A stretch of 24,280 nucleotides of DNA from an uncultured Fusicatenibacter sp. Lineage in GTDB: Bacteria; Bacillota; Clostridia; Lachnospirales; Lachnospiraceae. The stretch covers positions 1 to 24,280 of the forward strand of contig CABUPZ010000034.1 in NCBI GenBank assembly GCA_902493585.1, given 5' to 3'. The notes beneath the pieces were generated by a model that ran no database searches, was not told where the DNA came from, and saw nothing but the letters and a program-made list of their open reading frames with translations. The translations under genes and the position numbers were made by a program. Positions 1 through 8,254 of the stretch are shown in pieces; position 1 is the first letter of the stretch; each line of letters begins with the position of its first letter.

Positions 1-41
1 GCTGCGTTTCTTTTCCACCGTCCCCCACATTTAAAAAAATC

Positions 42-70
42 TTGTGTTTTTGGGGAAAGTCGGATACAAT
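42..70 (+). promoter_or_regulatory. Candidate sigma-A promoter of the comEA-comEC operon
   Basis: TTGTGT (42-47), a 17-base spacer and TACAAT (65-70) give a good housekeeping promoter. Transcription would start near 77, about 55 bases before the comEA start. It is the only convincing promoter seen upstream of the five tightly spaced forward genes that follow. Confidence 0.6.
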
Positions 71-131
71 AAGAAGTAAGTTATGCATATACAAGGGACC
101 TTTGCGCGGCAAGCGAAAAGGAGTTATGCTG

Positions 132-851
132 ATGAAAAAAAGAAATTATTTTTCTGTATTCTTAACGCTGGCGGTTCTGCCGGCCCTGTTGCTCTGCGGT
201 TGTGAGGATACCGCAGTGTCATATTCCATCGCCGGGGAACCCCAGGCGGTTTCAGAGTCTGTGGACGGAGGTGCTTCTGCGGCAGACAGTTCTTCGGTAA
301 CCGGTGATGTTTCTGCAGTCGGAAGCGCTTCTGCAACCGATTCCTCCCAGGAAGAGCAAAAGATTGAAAATCAGGAAAAGGAACCGGAAGCCGTTCTGAT
401 ACAGGTGTATGTCTGCGGTGCGGTGGCAAGTCCGGGGGTGTATACGCTTCCGGAGGGAAGCCGTGTTTATGAGGCGGTGGAGATGGCAGGAGGGCTTCTG
501 GATACGGCAGATCCAAGGGCGCTGAATCAGGCAAGGATGTTGTCGGACGGCGAACAGGTGACGGTCCTGACTGTGGAAGAGGTGCAGAACGGCGAAAACG
601 TGGAACAGAGCAGCGCGGGGGAAGATCCTTCCGGTGTTTCCGACGCTTCCGATGGAGGAAAGGTAAACATCAACACGGCGGACGAGGCGGAGCTGACGAC
701 CATTCCGGGAATCGGGGAAAGCCGGGCGAAAGCGATCATCGCTTACCGGGAAGAAAACGGAAAATTTGAATCGATTGAGGACATTATGAAAATCGAAGGC
801 ATTAAGGAAAAAATGTTTGATAAAATAAAAGATTCTATAACCGTTTCATAA
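132..851 (+). CDS. comEA: ComEA-like lipoprotein with SLBB and helix-hairpin-helix domains
   Basis: DNA-binding receptor of the competence DNA-uptake machinery; it holds double-stranded DNA outside the membrane and passes it to ComEC. The 239-residue protein begins with a lysine-rich, hydrophobic signal sequence ending in LLLCGC, a likely lipobox with Cys24 as lipidated residue. A Ser/Ala/Glu-rich linker follows, then an SLBB segment (VYVCGAVASPGVY) and, in the last ~60 residues, the ComEA helix-hairpin-helix region with NINTADEAEL and PGIG. I chose ATG 132 because AAAGGAG lies 8 bases upstream; ATG 126 is only two bases from it. It is first in an operon with a two-component system, a GerMN lipoprotein and comEC. 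The family call is firm; a competence role in this organism is inferred. Confidence 0.88.
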   Translation: MKKRNYFSVFLTLAVLPALLLCGCEDTAVSYSIAGEPQAVSESVDGGASAADSSSVTGDVSAVGSASATDSSQEEQKIENQEKEPEAVLIQVYVCGAVASPGVYTLPEGSRVYEAVEMAGGLLDTADPRALNQARMLSDGEQVTVLTVEEVQNGENVEQSSAGEDPSGVSDASDGGKVNINTADEAELTTIPGIGESRAKAIIAYREENGKFESIEDIMKIEGIKEKMFDKIKDSITVS

Positions 852-900
852 GGTTGTAACATGCGCCGGGATGGACGGTAAAGGGTATAAGGAGATAGAT

Positions 901-1590
901 ATGGCGAAAAAGGTACTGGTAGTAGACGACGAGAAACTGATTGTAAAAGGAATCCGCTTCAGTCTGGAACAGGATGGCATGGAAGTGGACTGTGCCTATG
1001 ATGGAGAGGAAGCGCTGACGATGGCGCGGGAGCATGAGTACGATATGATCCTGCTGGATATCATGCTGCCTAAAATGGACGGCATTCAGGTATGCCAGCA
1101 GATCCGGGAATTCTCCAGCGTGCCGATCATCATGCTGACGGCGAAGGGGGAGGACATGGACAAGATCCTCGGACTGGAATACGGCGCGGATGATTATATT
1201 ACCAAACCGTTCAATATCCTGGAAGTCAAGGCGAGGATCAAGGCGATCATGCGCCGGACTGCCAAGCCTGCCGTCAAGGAAGAGAAGGCAAAAGTGGTTC
1301 AGGCAGGCGATCTGAAACTGGACTGCGAGGGACGCCGCGTATTTATCGGAGACCGGGAGATCAATCTGACGGCGAAAGAGTTTGACGTTCTGGAGCTTCT
1401 CGTGTTCAATCCCAACAAAGTGTACAGCCGGGAAAATCTGCTGAATATTGTCTGGGGCTATGAGTATCCGGGCGATGTCCGCACGGTGGATGTGCATATC
1501 CGCCGGCTGAGAGAGAAGATCGAACCGAATCCGAGCGAACCGAAATACGTACATACGAAGTGGGGAGTGGGTTATTATTTCCAGGCTTAA
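901..1590 (+). CDS. OmpR/PhoB-family response regulator
   Basis: DNA-binding response regulator, 229 residues. The receiver domain shows the acidic pair D9-D10, phospho-acceptor D53 in LLDIMLPKMDG, T80 and K102 in YITKPF. The C-terminal half (about 130-229) is a winged-helix effector domain with the OmpR-type sequences LTAKEFDVLELL and RTVDVHIRRLREKI. ATG 901 is preceded by AAGGAG at a normal distance; upstream in-frame codons add only a non-conserved tail. It sits 49 bases after comEA and its end abuts or overlaps the histidine kinase gene, so it and that kinase form a cognate pair. The signal and regulon are not visible; control of the surrounding envelope/competence genes is only an inference from position. 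Confidence 0.93.
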   Translation: MAKKVLVVDDEKLIVKGIRFSLEQDGMEVDCAYDGEEALTMAREHEYDMILLDIMLPKMDGIQVCQQIREFSSVPIIMLTAKGEDMDKILGLEYGADDYITKPFNILEVKARIKAIMRRTAKPAVKEEKAKVVQAGDLKLDCEGRRVFIGDREINLTAKEFDVLELLVFNPNKVYSRENLLNIVWGYEYPGDVRTVDVHIRRLREKIEPNPSEPKYVHTKWGVGYYFQA

Positions 1591-1645
1591 TTTCAGAAAA
1601 AAGATAAAGTGGAAATTTCTGCGGAGCCTCCGGTTCCGTATTACC

Positions 1646-3019
1646 GTGATCCTGGTGATCATTGGAATTGTCCCGATGATTATCGTGGAAAAGGGAATTG
1701 TTGAGAGTTATGAGGACCGGGCAGTTGCGGTCCGGAGCATCACGGTAAAGAATCAGTGTGATATTATCTGCGACCAGATGGTGCAGCAGAATTATCTGAA
1801 GGATCAGAGCTCTGAGACGATCAATGCGGAACTGAATATCCTGAATAATATTTACGGCGGCCGGGTGTTGATCATCGATGAGAATTTCCGGATCGTCAAG
1901 GATACGTATGATCTGGACCGGGGAAAAACGATGGTTTCCCAGGAGGTCATTGACAGCTACAATGGGAAGGATACCAGCCGTTACGACTCCAAGAGCAGTT
2001 ATATTGAGATGACGATCCGCATCCAGGACAAGGAGAGGAAAGAGACCCTTGGCGTGATGCTGATGAGCGTTTCCACAGATGAGATCCAGGCAAATATGAA
2101 TATCCTGGAGCAGAAGGGGACAATGATGCTGATGATCGTCATGGTCCTGGTTCTGGTGCTGGGCTATTTCCTGTCCGGGATCCTGGTGCGCCCGTTCCAG
2201 AAAGTCACCCGTTCCATTGAGGACATCACAGACGGATTTCTGGATGAAAATATTTCCGTTCCGGACTATCTGGAGACGGAGCTGATCACCGACGCCTTTA
2301 ACAAGATGCTGGCACGTGTGCGGACGTTGGATGAGTCCCGCCAGGAATTTGTCTCCAATGTCTCCCATGAATTGAAGACGCCGCTGGCGTCGATCAAGGT
2401 GCTGGCGGATTCCCTGAATGCTCAGGAGAATGTTCCTCTGGAACTGTATCAGGAGTTCATGCAGGACATTACGGAAGAGATCGACCGGGAAAATCAGATC
2501 ATCACGGATCTTCTGTCACTGGTGAAACTGGATAAGAAGGCGGCGGATCTGAATATCACGTCCATGAACATCAACGATCTGCTGGAGCTGATCCTGAAAC
2601 GTCTCCGTCCGATCGCAGCGGAAAAAAAGGTGGAACTGATCCTCGACAGCTTCCGGCCGGTGAATGCGGAGGTGGATGAGACAAAGCTGACGCTTGCGAT
2701 CTCCAATCTGGTAGAAAACGGAATCAAGTATAATGTGGAGGGAGGCTGGGTGAAAGTCTCTCTGAACGCTGACCATAAATACTTTTACGTGACCGTGGCG
2801 GATTCCGGAATCGGTATTCCGAAGGAATCCCTGGATCATATTTTTGAGAGATTTTACCGTGTGGACAAATCTCACTCCAGGGAAATCGGAGGAACCGGTC
2901 TCGGCCTGGCGATTGCAAGGAGCATCATCGTCATGCACCGGGGTGCGATCAAGGTTTACAGTAAGGAAAACGAGGGGACGACATTCTCCGTTCGTATTCC
3001 TTTGACTTATCTGGCTTAG
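1646..3019 (+). CDS. Membrane sensor histidine kinase (HAMP-HisKA-HATPase), start uncertain
   Basis: Sensor kinase partnering the response regulator just upstream. Counting from GTG 1646: TM1 at about 2-18, an extracytoplasmic sensor region to about 155, TM2 at about 160-181, a HAMP linker, the phospho-acceptor His241 in SHELKTPL, then the ATP-binding domain with N-box (NLVENGIKYN), DSGIGIP, FERFYRVD and GGTGLGLAIA. GTG 1646 is the only standard start codon near the 5' end, but it has no well-placed ribosome site and would place TM1 at residue 2. The frame stays open upstream and encodes a basic stretch (RKKIKWKFLRSLRFR) that fits a cytoplasmic N-terminus, so a non-standard start is suspected. 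Its stop is 11 bases before the GerMN gene. Confidence 0.9.
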   Translation: MILVIIGIVPMIIVEKGIVESYEDRAVAVRSITVKNQCDIICDQMVQQNYLKDQSSETINAELNILNNIYGGRVLIIDENFRIVKDTYDLDRGKTMVSQEVIDSYNGKDTSRYDSKSSYIEMTIRIQDKERKETLGVMLMSVSTDEIQANMNILEQKGTMMLMIVMVLVLVLGYFLSGILVRPFQKVTRSIEDITDGFLDENISVPDYLETELITDAFNKMLARVRTLDESRQEFVSNVSHELKTPLASIKVLADSLNAQENVPLELYQEFMQDITEEIDRENQIITDLLSLVKLDKKAADLNITSMNINDLLELILKRLRPIAAEKKVELILDSFRPVNAEVDETKLTLAISNLVENGIKYNVEGGWVKVSLNADHKYFYVTVADSGIGIPKESLDHIFERFYRVDKSHSREIGGTGLGLAIARSIIVMHRGAIKVYSKENEGTTFSVRIPLTYLA

Positions 3020-3030
3020 GAGGTGGGAAT

Positions 3031-3948
3031 ATGAGACGACTTCTTGCAGTTCTGATGGCGCTTATCCTCCTGACCGGATGCAGCCAAAACGGTGAGGCAG
3101 AGGCTCCATCGGAATATTTTATGTATTACCTGTCCTTGGAGGCGAATAAGGTTGTGGAGAATGCCTATGAGCCGGAGGCGTCCTCCGGGGATGAAATGAT
3201 CCAGGAGTTTGTGGAAAGGCTCAACGAAACACCAGAAGAGGAAGATTATCAGCGTCTGATGCCGAAGGATGTGAAGATTGACAGCTATTCGCTGGAAGAC
3301 AGTACGCTGACGCTGACGATCAGCGGCGATTATGAGAAGATGGAACGGCCGAGAGAGGTGCTGGTACGTGTCGGACTGGTGCGCGCGTTTACGCAGATCC
3401 CCGGCGTTGACCGGGTACAGATCATGACGGAAAACGGGGAGCTGAAGGATTCCTCTGGAAATGCCATTGGCGCGATGACCAGGGAAAGCTTTTTGGAAAA
3501 TACGGGCAGTGAGATCAATAATTATCAGTATACGACCCTGACTCTGTATTTTGCCAATGCAGCGGGAGACAAACTGGAGCCGGAGACCCGGTCGGTCTAT
3601 TACAGTACCGGCGTTCCGCTGGAGCGTGTGGTTGTGGAGCAGCTGGTCAAAGGCCCGGCGGAGGAAGGGCATTATGCGGTCCTGCCGTCCGATACGAATA
3701 TTCTGAGTGTCACAACTTCGGAAAACATTGCCTATGTGAATTTTGACAATACTTTTATGAACGGCACAGTGAATGTCCTTCAGGAAATCCCGATTTATGC
3801 ATTGGTGAATTCTATCACAACCAACTGCCCGGTGCAGAGGGTACAGTTCTCCATTGACGGCGAGAGCGATGTAACCTTCCGGGAAAGTATGAAACTGAAT
3901 CAATTTTATGAAAGAGACCTGTCTTATCTGGAGGAAAACAGTGAATGA
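3031..3948 (+). CDS. GerMN-domain lipoprotein
   Basis: Secreted lipoprotein of 305 residues: signal sequence MRRLLAVLMALILLTGC with lipobox LTGC (Cys17), then two GerMN-type modules, roughly residues 30-150 and 165-295. The second has the recognisable VPLERVVVEQLVKGP and AYVNFD segments. GerMN proteins include Bacillus GerM, a sporulation/germination factor, and lipoproteins encoded next to two-component systems such as LpqB; the biochemical role is poorly defined, probably at the peptidoglycan. AGGAGGTGGG lies just before ATG 3031. Translation looks coupled to comEC, because the comEC ATG overlaps this gene's TGA. Placement right after the kinase suggests it may feed signals to, or be controlled by, that system (inference). 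Confidence 0.82.
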   Translation: MRRLLAVLMALILLTGCSQNGEAEAPSEYFMYYLSLEANKVVENAYEPEASSGDEMIQEFVERLNETPEEEDYQRLMPKDVKIDSYSLEDSTLTLTISGDYEKMERPREVLVRVGLVRAFTQIPGVDRVQIMTENGELKDSSGNAIGAMTRESFLENTGSEINNYQYTTLTLYFANAAGDKLEPETRSVYYSTGVPLERVVVEQLVKGPAEEGHYAVLPSDTNILSVTTSENIAYVNFDNTFMNGTVNVLQEIPIYALVNSITTNCPVQRVQFSIDGESDVTFRESMKLNQFYERDLSYLEENSE

Positions 3949-6440
3949 AAAAACGGCCGATGTGCCTGGTGTGTCTTGGACTTGCACTGGGTATCTGGCT
4001 GATGCGCCTGGTCGGGCTTCCTGTCTTCGGGGAGCCCGAGCAAGGGCGGCTGGAGGCTCTGGTTCAGTCAGAAGAAACCGTACAGGTCCGGGGACAGGTT
4101 CAGGACTATGAAATCAAAGACAATTCGAAAAGCTATCTTATCACATCTTGTGTTCTCAAAGTTCAGGAGAACGAAATTCCAGTAAAAAAATTATATCTGA
4201 TCACGCAGCAGGAAGAGTTGTTTTCCACAGGAAGCGTGATAAAAACGGAAGGGATTCTGGAGGCGACGGAACAACCGGCGAATCCGGGGCAGTTTGACGC
4301 GGCATCCTGGTACGCTGCGAAAGGAATCTTTTATACCATGTGGGCAGAGGAAATCCAGGAGGTGCAGGTTGCAGAACCGGGAATCCGCGACTGGCTGAAA
4401 CAGCTGCAGAACCGCATGGCGCAGCGGCTGGCTGTGATGCTGCCGGAATCACAGGCGGGAATTCTTTCCGCGATGCTGCTTGGAGACAAATCTCTTTTGG
4501 AGCCTGAGACGAAAGCAGTCTATCAGATGGGCGGGGTGCTGCATGTGCTCAGCATTTCGGGACTGCATTTATCCATGCTCGGGATGGGACTGTACCGTCT
4601 GCTTCAGAAAACCGGGTGCCACAAAGCCGTAAGTTCCGTTCTTGCAGTGGCGATGATGGCGCTCTATACCATTTTCACCGGAAACGGGGTTGCCACCAGG
4701 AGAGCATTTCTGATGTTTACGATTATGGTGATCGGCGGCCTGATCGGGCGGACCTACGATTCCCTCAGCGCCCTGGCGCTGGCGGCGGTCATCACGTTGA
4801 TCGGGCAGCCGGAAAATCTTCCTTACAGTGGGTTTATCCTGTCCTATGCTGCGGTTCTCGGCGCAGCGCTGGTGTGGCCTTTGTGGAAAAAAGGCAGAAG
4901 AACAGGAGCGGCTGTGGAAAGGGCGGGCGTTTTCCGGTCAGCGGCGGGGAATACAGGCATATCCAGACAATCTTCTGGAAAAGAGAAAGGATTCCATACG
5001 GATGAAAAAACAGCCGGGGAGAAGGAGGAGAGGATTCGGCAAAAGAAAAAAGCAGTACTTCAATTCTGGACAGGTCTGAAGGAAAACGCTTTGGCATGCA
5101 CAGCGATCACGCTGACCACACTTCCGCTGACGGCTTACTTTTTCTATGAAATCCCGCTCCTGTCCATTTTGCCGAATCTGCTGATCCTTCCGACGATGGT
5201 CTGGGTCATGGGTTCCGGCATTCTCGGATGCTGTGCAGGGATGTTTTCCGTAACCTTAGGGAAATTACTGCTGCTTCCCGCATCCCTGCTGCTGTGTCTG
5301 TATGAGGCGGTGATGAAAGGGATGCAGAGGATCCCGGGAACGGTCTGGATTTGCGGACAGCCATCCTTTGTCCAGGTGATTGTGTATTATCTCCTTCTGA
5401 CAGCGCTGCTTTTGGGGATTTCCTGGGTTTCAAGGGAGGAAAATGTGGAAAAACCACTTGCTGTTTTCTGGTTTTCGTGGAAAGGCAGGATTTTTCAGGG
5501 AGGATTTCTTGTGATTGCTGTGGTCTGTCTGCTGTTCCGGTGGAATCCTCCGCTTTCCATTACGGCTCTGGATGTGGGGCAGGGAGATTCTCTGGCGGTT
5601 CGTGAAGGAAGCAGAACAACGTGGCTGATCGACGGAGGGAGCACGGACGAAAAGAAGGTTGGAAGTTACCGGATCCTGCCTTATCTGAAAAGCCAGGGGA
5701 TTGGAACCCTGGACGGCATTTTTGTGACCCATTCGGACGATGACCATGTGAATGGGATACAGGAACTTCTGGAACTTTCCGCCGGAAATATGACCGCCCT
5801 CAGAATCCGGCAGCTTTTCCTGCCCGTATGGATGAAGGAAAGCGAAATCGGAAAAGATCTGGAACGCCTGGCAGATGAGGCAGGGGCAGCCGTCCGATAT
5901 ATACAAAAGGGCGACATGGTTTCTGCCGGGGGTCTGACGATGAAGGTGCTCCATCCGGATGGGGAAGATTATCAGCAAGAGCCAAATGCAGGCAGCCTTG
6001 TATTGGCTTTGAACTACGGAGACTTCGATGCCCTTCTGACCGGGGATGTGGAAGCGGACGGAGAGGAAAAGCTTCTGGAAGAACTTCAAACATCCAGCCG
6101 GAATGACAGCCCGGAAAACTTTCCGGGAAATCCAGGGCAGTCCGTGGACGATGAGACAGAAACCAACTGGGAATACCTGAAAGTAGCGCACCACGGTTCG
6201 AAAAACTCAACGCCGGAAGAATTTCTGTCAGCGGTATCTCCCGAAGTGAGTATCATTTCCTGTTCCGCATCCAGTAGGTACGGACACCCCCACCGGGAAC
6301 TCCTGGAACGTTTGTGGGCCGCCGGAACAGATGTCTACACAACCCCAGATAATGGAGCGATTACCTGCATTACAGATGGAAAGAGGTACAGAATCAGAGG
6401 ATACCGAGATACGATATTATGTGAACGAAAAAGTTCCTGA
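3945..6440 (+). CDS. comEC: ComEC/Rec2 DNA-uptake channel protein
   Basis: Polytopic membrane protein that forms the channel for single-stranded DNA in competence. Its 831 residues match the family length. Order: N-terminal membrane hairpin; soluble OB-like DUF4131 region (about 30-150); Competence membrane domain starting near GILSAMLLGDKS and LHVLSISGLHLSMLG; a charged Lys/Glu-rich loop near 310-360; further membrane helices; then a metallo-beta-lactamase-like domain with LDVGQGDS, THSDDDHVNG and VAHHGSKNS. The metal-ligand pattern HxDDDH is present, so nuclease activity is plausible. ATG 3945 overlaps the preceding stop (ATGA). The ORF is complete, so uptake function is not excluded by obvious damage. 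Confidence 0.95.
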   Translation: MKKRPMCLVCLGLALGIWLMRLVGLPVFGEPEQGRLEALVQSEETVQVRGQVQDYEIKDNSKSYLITSCVLKVQENEIPVKKLYLITQQEELFSTGSVIKTEGILEATEQPANPGQFDAASWYAAKGIFYTMWAEEIQEVQVAEPGIRDWLKQLQNRMAQRLAVMLPESQAGILSAMLLGDKSLLEPETKAVYQMGGVLHVLSISGLHLSMLGMGLYRLLQKTGCHKAVSSVLAVAMMALYTIFTGNGVATRRAFLMFTIMVIGGLIGRTYDSLSALALAAVITLIGQPENLPYSGFILSYAAVLGAALVWPLWKKGRRTGAAVERAGVFRSAAGNTGISRQSSGKEKGFHTDEKTAGEKEERIRQKKKAVLQFWTGLKENALACTAITLTTLPLTAYFFYEIPLLSILPNLLILPTMVWVMGSGILGCCAGMFSVTLGKLLLLPASLLLCLYEAVMKGMQRIPGTVWICGQPSFVQVIVYYLLLTALLLGISWVSREENVEKPLAVFWFSWKGRIFQGGFLVIAVVCLLFRWNPPLSITALDVGQGDSLAVREGSRTTWLIDGGSTDEKKVGSYRILPYLKSQGIGTLDGIFVTHSDDDHVNGIQELLELSAGNMTALRIRQLFLPVWMKESEIGKDLERLADEAGAAVRYIQKGDMVSAGGLTMKVLHPDGEDYQQEPNAGSLVLALNYGDFDALLTGDVEADGEEKLLEELQTSSRNDSPENFPGNPGQSVDDETETNWEYLKVAHHGSKNSTPEEFLSAVSPEVSIISCSASSRYGHPHRELLERLWAAGTDVYTTPDNGAITCITDGKRYRIRGYRDTILCERKSS

Positions 6441-6451
6441 TTCAGATAGTT

Positions 6452-6550
6452 GCAGATTCGTAGATTTGTTTTCAAATGAAAGGCATAAGATTTTGTGTTA
6501 CATTTTACTGATTTACCAAAGAATCTGCGGATGCATAAATCTATGAATCT
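6452..6550 (+). repeat. Imperfect long inverted repeat downstream of comEC
   Basis: AGATTCGTAGATTT (6454-6467) pairs with AAATCTATGAATCT (6537-6550), 13 of 14 as Watson-Crick pairs and one as G-U, across a ~70-base loop. The 5' arm can instead pair through GCAGATTC (6452-6459) with GAATCTGC (6521-6528). The two pairings share bases and exclude each other. The segment is A+T-rich and has no believable gene. Its role is unknown. Confidence 0.55.
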
Positions 6551-6568
6551 TCCGGTGTCAAAGAACAG

Positions 6569-6594
6569 AAAAACACCCCGCGCAGGGAGTTTTT
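6569..6594 (+). terminator. Probable intrinsic terminator of the com operon
   Basis: AAAAAC-a-CCC and GGG-a-GTTTTT form a hairpin with one A-A mismatch, followed by a short T run. It is weaker than the other terminators in the window but well placed, ~130 bases after the comEC stop and before the rpsT promoter. Confidence 0.5.
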
Positions 6595-6650
6595 CATCCG
6601 CTTTGCTCAACAAACTGCCCCGAAAAATTCAGGAAAACCGCGATTCGCTC

Positions 6651-6679
6651 TTGACAAATATCCGCAAATAGCATAAAAT
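6651..6679 (+). promoter_or_regulatory. Strong sigma-A promoter of rpsT
   Basis: Perfect TTGACA (6651-6656), 17-base spacer, TAAAAT (6674-6679). Transcription should start near 6686, giving a leader of about 94 bases before the rpsT start. Confidence 0.85.
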
Positions 6680-6688
6680 AATAAAGCA

Positions 6689-6724
6689 TGTTTCGAAGGA
6701 ACGCCCGTGTCTGTTCCCGAAACA
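6689..6724 (+). promoter_or_regulatory. Hairpin in the rpsT leader
   Basis: TGTTTCG (6689-6695) pairs with CGAAACA (6718-6724); after a two-base AA bulge GGAAC (6698-6702) pairs with GTTCC (6713-6717), with a 10-base loop. There are twelve base pairs in the first 40 bases of the predicted mRNA. It has no T run, so it is not a terminator. It may be an S20 autoregulatory or mRNA-stability element (inference). Confidence 0.55.
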
Positions 6725-6779
6725 CAGAACTCAAATCTTAGAAAATATCAAATGAAAATTCAGTTTGGAGGTGTACAGT

Positions 6780-7043
6780 TTGGCTAACATTAAATCCGCA
6801 AAGAAAAGAATCCTTGTCAATCAGACAAAGGCTGCACGTAACAAAGCAATCCGTTCTGCAGTGAAAACTTCTATCAAGAAAGTAGATGCTGCAGTTGCTG
6901 CGAATGATAAGGCAGCAGCAAATGCCGCATTAACAGATGCGATCTCTACGATCAGCAAGGCTACTTCTAAAGGCGTTTATCACAAGAACAACGCTGCAAG
7001 AAAAGTTTCCCGCCTGAGCAAAGCTGTAAACTCAATCGCATAA
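6780..7043 (+). CDS. rpsT: 30S ribosomal protein S20
   Basis: Small, basic, alanine/lysine-rich 16S rRNA-binding protein of the 30S subunit, 87 residues. The N-terminus reads (M)ANIKSAKKRI and the C-terminal part GVYHKNNAARKVSRLSKAVN, both typical of bS20. The start is TTG 6780: GGAGG at 6767-6771 is 8 bases upstream and the protein then begins exactly at the family's conserved N-terminus. No ATG is available there. It has its own strong promoter and terminator and is a single-gene unit converging on holA. A TTG start is compatible with restrained translation. Confidence 0.97.
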   Translation: MANIKSAKKRILVNQTKAARNKAIRSAVKTSIKKVDAAVAANDKAAANAALTDAISTISKATSKGVYHKNNAARKVSRLSKAVNSIA

Positions 7044-7056
7044 ATAAATAGAACAT

Positions 7057-7097
7057 AAAAACTCCCGGTCATACCGTCATGTGACCGGGAGTTTTTT
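7057..7097. terminator. Bidirectional terminator between rpsT and holA
   Basis: ACTCCCGGTCA (7061-7071) and TGACCGGGAGT (7082-7092) form a perfect 11-bp stem with a 10-base loop, flanked by A and T runs on both sides. It serves rpsT on the forward strand and holA on the reverse strand. Confidence 0.92.
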
Positions 7098-7144
7098 ATA
7101 ATCATACATAATCATCAGAAACTGTATATTCAGGTATTGTGCGT

Positions 7145-8122
7145 TCAGGAACTGTACTTGATGATCAGAAGTTCCACGCTCATCACGTCGGTGAGCCGTC
7201 CGGTTTTCACCGCTTCTTCGGTATCCACACAGTCTTCGACGGCTTTTTTCAGCGCTTCGCGGTCATATTTCCTTGCCATCGGAAGATAATTTCTCACGAC
7301 AAAATTCTGCAGGCCGGTGCGTTTGGCGATCGTAGCCTGGTCGCAGCCTTCCGCCGCCAGCTCTTTGACCTGAAGGAGCAGGTTGAACTGTCTTGCCAGG
7401 AGAAAAAGAATCCTCATCGGCGGTTCTTTCAGCGCCAGAAGGTCGTAATACAGGTCAAGCGCCTGGCGCTGCCGTTTTTCCGTGACCGCCCGGATCATAT
7501 CGAAGATCCGATTGGAAATCTGTGTGGTGCATACCGCCTCAATGTCGGCGGAGGTGATCACGTCGCGCCCCATCGTATAGGAAAGAAGTTTTTCCAGTTC
7601 TTTTTCAATATTTCCCATGTCCGTTCCGGTTTTTTCCAGAAAAAGCTCCATATCCGGTCGGGTAATCTTTTTGTTTTCCTTTTTCAGGATACTGAGCACC
7701 CAGGTCATCAGCGTCTTATCATCCTGTGTGGCGAATTCTACCGCACGGCCATATTTCTGTATGGCTTTGTACATGCGGTTTCTCTTGTCCACTTCATCCT
7801 CCACAAAAAGAAAGCAGATGTAGTCGGGAAGCTCTGCCATATAATCGGCAAGTTCCTCTGTTTTGTTTTTAAAAAAGCCGGTGTTTTCCATCTGGATGAC
7901 CCGCCGGTCAGCAAAAAAAGGCATTGTTTCCGCAAGATCGATAACTTCCCGTACATCGATGCCCTTCCCCTCAAAGCGGGAAACGTTCATGGTATCGTCG
8001 GGAGAAACGAGAGCGCTGAGCAGACGGTGTTTGTACTGCTGTTTCAGATAGGCTTCACTGCCGTAGAGCAGATACGCCTTTTTGTATTCCTGATTTTTGA
8101 TGTCTTCGATGATACTTTTCAT
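7145..8122 (-). CDS. holA: DNA polymerase III delta subunit
   Basis: Clamp-loader subunit that opens the sliding clamp, 325 residues, full family length. The N-terminus (KKAYLLYGSEAYLKQQY) is the degenerate AAA+ nucleotide-binding region typical of HolA/YqeN, without a true Walker A. The middle contains LADYMAELPDYICFLFVEDEVDKRN and the C-terminal collar domain shows LYYDLLALKEPPMRILFLLARQFNLLLQ. GGAGG lies 5 bases before its ATG on the reverse strand. It lies between the comE locus and gpr, as in Bacillus, and converges with rpsT. Confidence 0.94.
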   Translation of the reverse strand: MKSIIEDIKNQEYKKAYLLYGSEAYLKQQYKHRLLSALVSPDDTMNVSRFEGKGIDVREVIDLAETMPFFADRRVIQMENTGFFKNKTEELADYMAELPDYICFLFVEDEVDKRNRMYKAIQKYGRAVEFATQDDKTLMTWVLSILKKENKKITRPDMELFLEKTGTDMGNIEKELEKLLSYTMGRDVITSADIEAVCTTQISNRIFDMIRAVTEKRQRQALDLYYDLLALKEPPMRILFLLARQFNLLLQVKELAAEGCDQATIAKRTGLQNFVVRNYLPMARKYDREALKKAVEDCVDTEEAVKTGRLTDVMSVELLIIKYSS

Positions 8123-8191
8123 GTATCCTCCATTTCTGCCGCAGTACGGATGCTGCCCGGATGACGGCAGGCTGCGGTCTGTAGTAGCTTT

Positions 8192-8220
8192 ATTTTAAGC
8201 TATTTTCCAGAGGAAGACAA
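8192..8220 (-). promoter_or_regulatory. Candidate promoter of holA
   Basis: Read on the reverse strand: TTGTCT (8220-8215), 17-base spacer, TAAAAT (8197-8192). The start would be near 8185, about 60 bases before the holA ATG. The -10 overlaps a palindrome, TAGCTT-TATTTT-AAGCTA (8185-8202), which could be an operator. Confidence 0.6.
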
Positions 8221-8254
8221 GCGGTAATTAATTTTGCGCGGCATGAGTAAAAAA

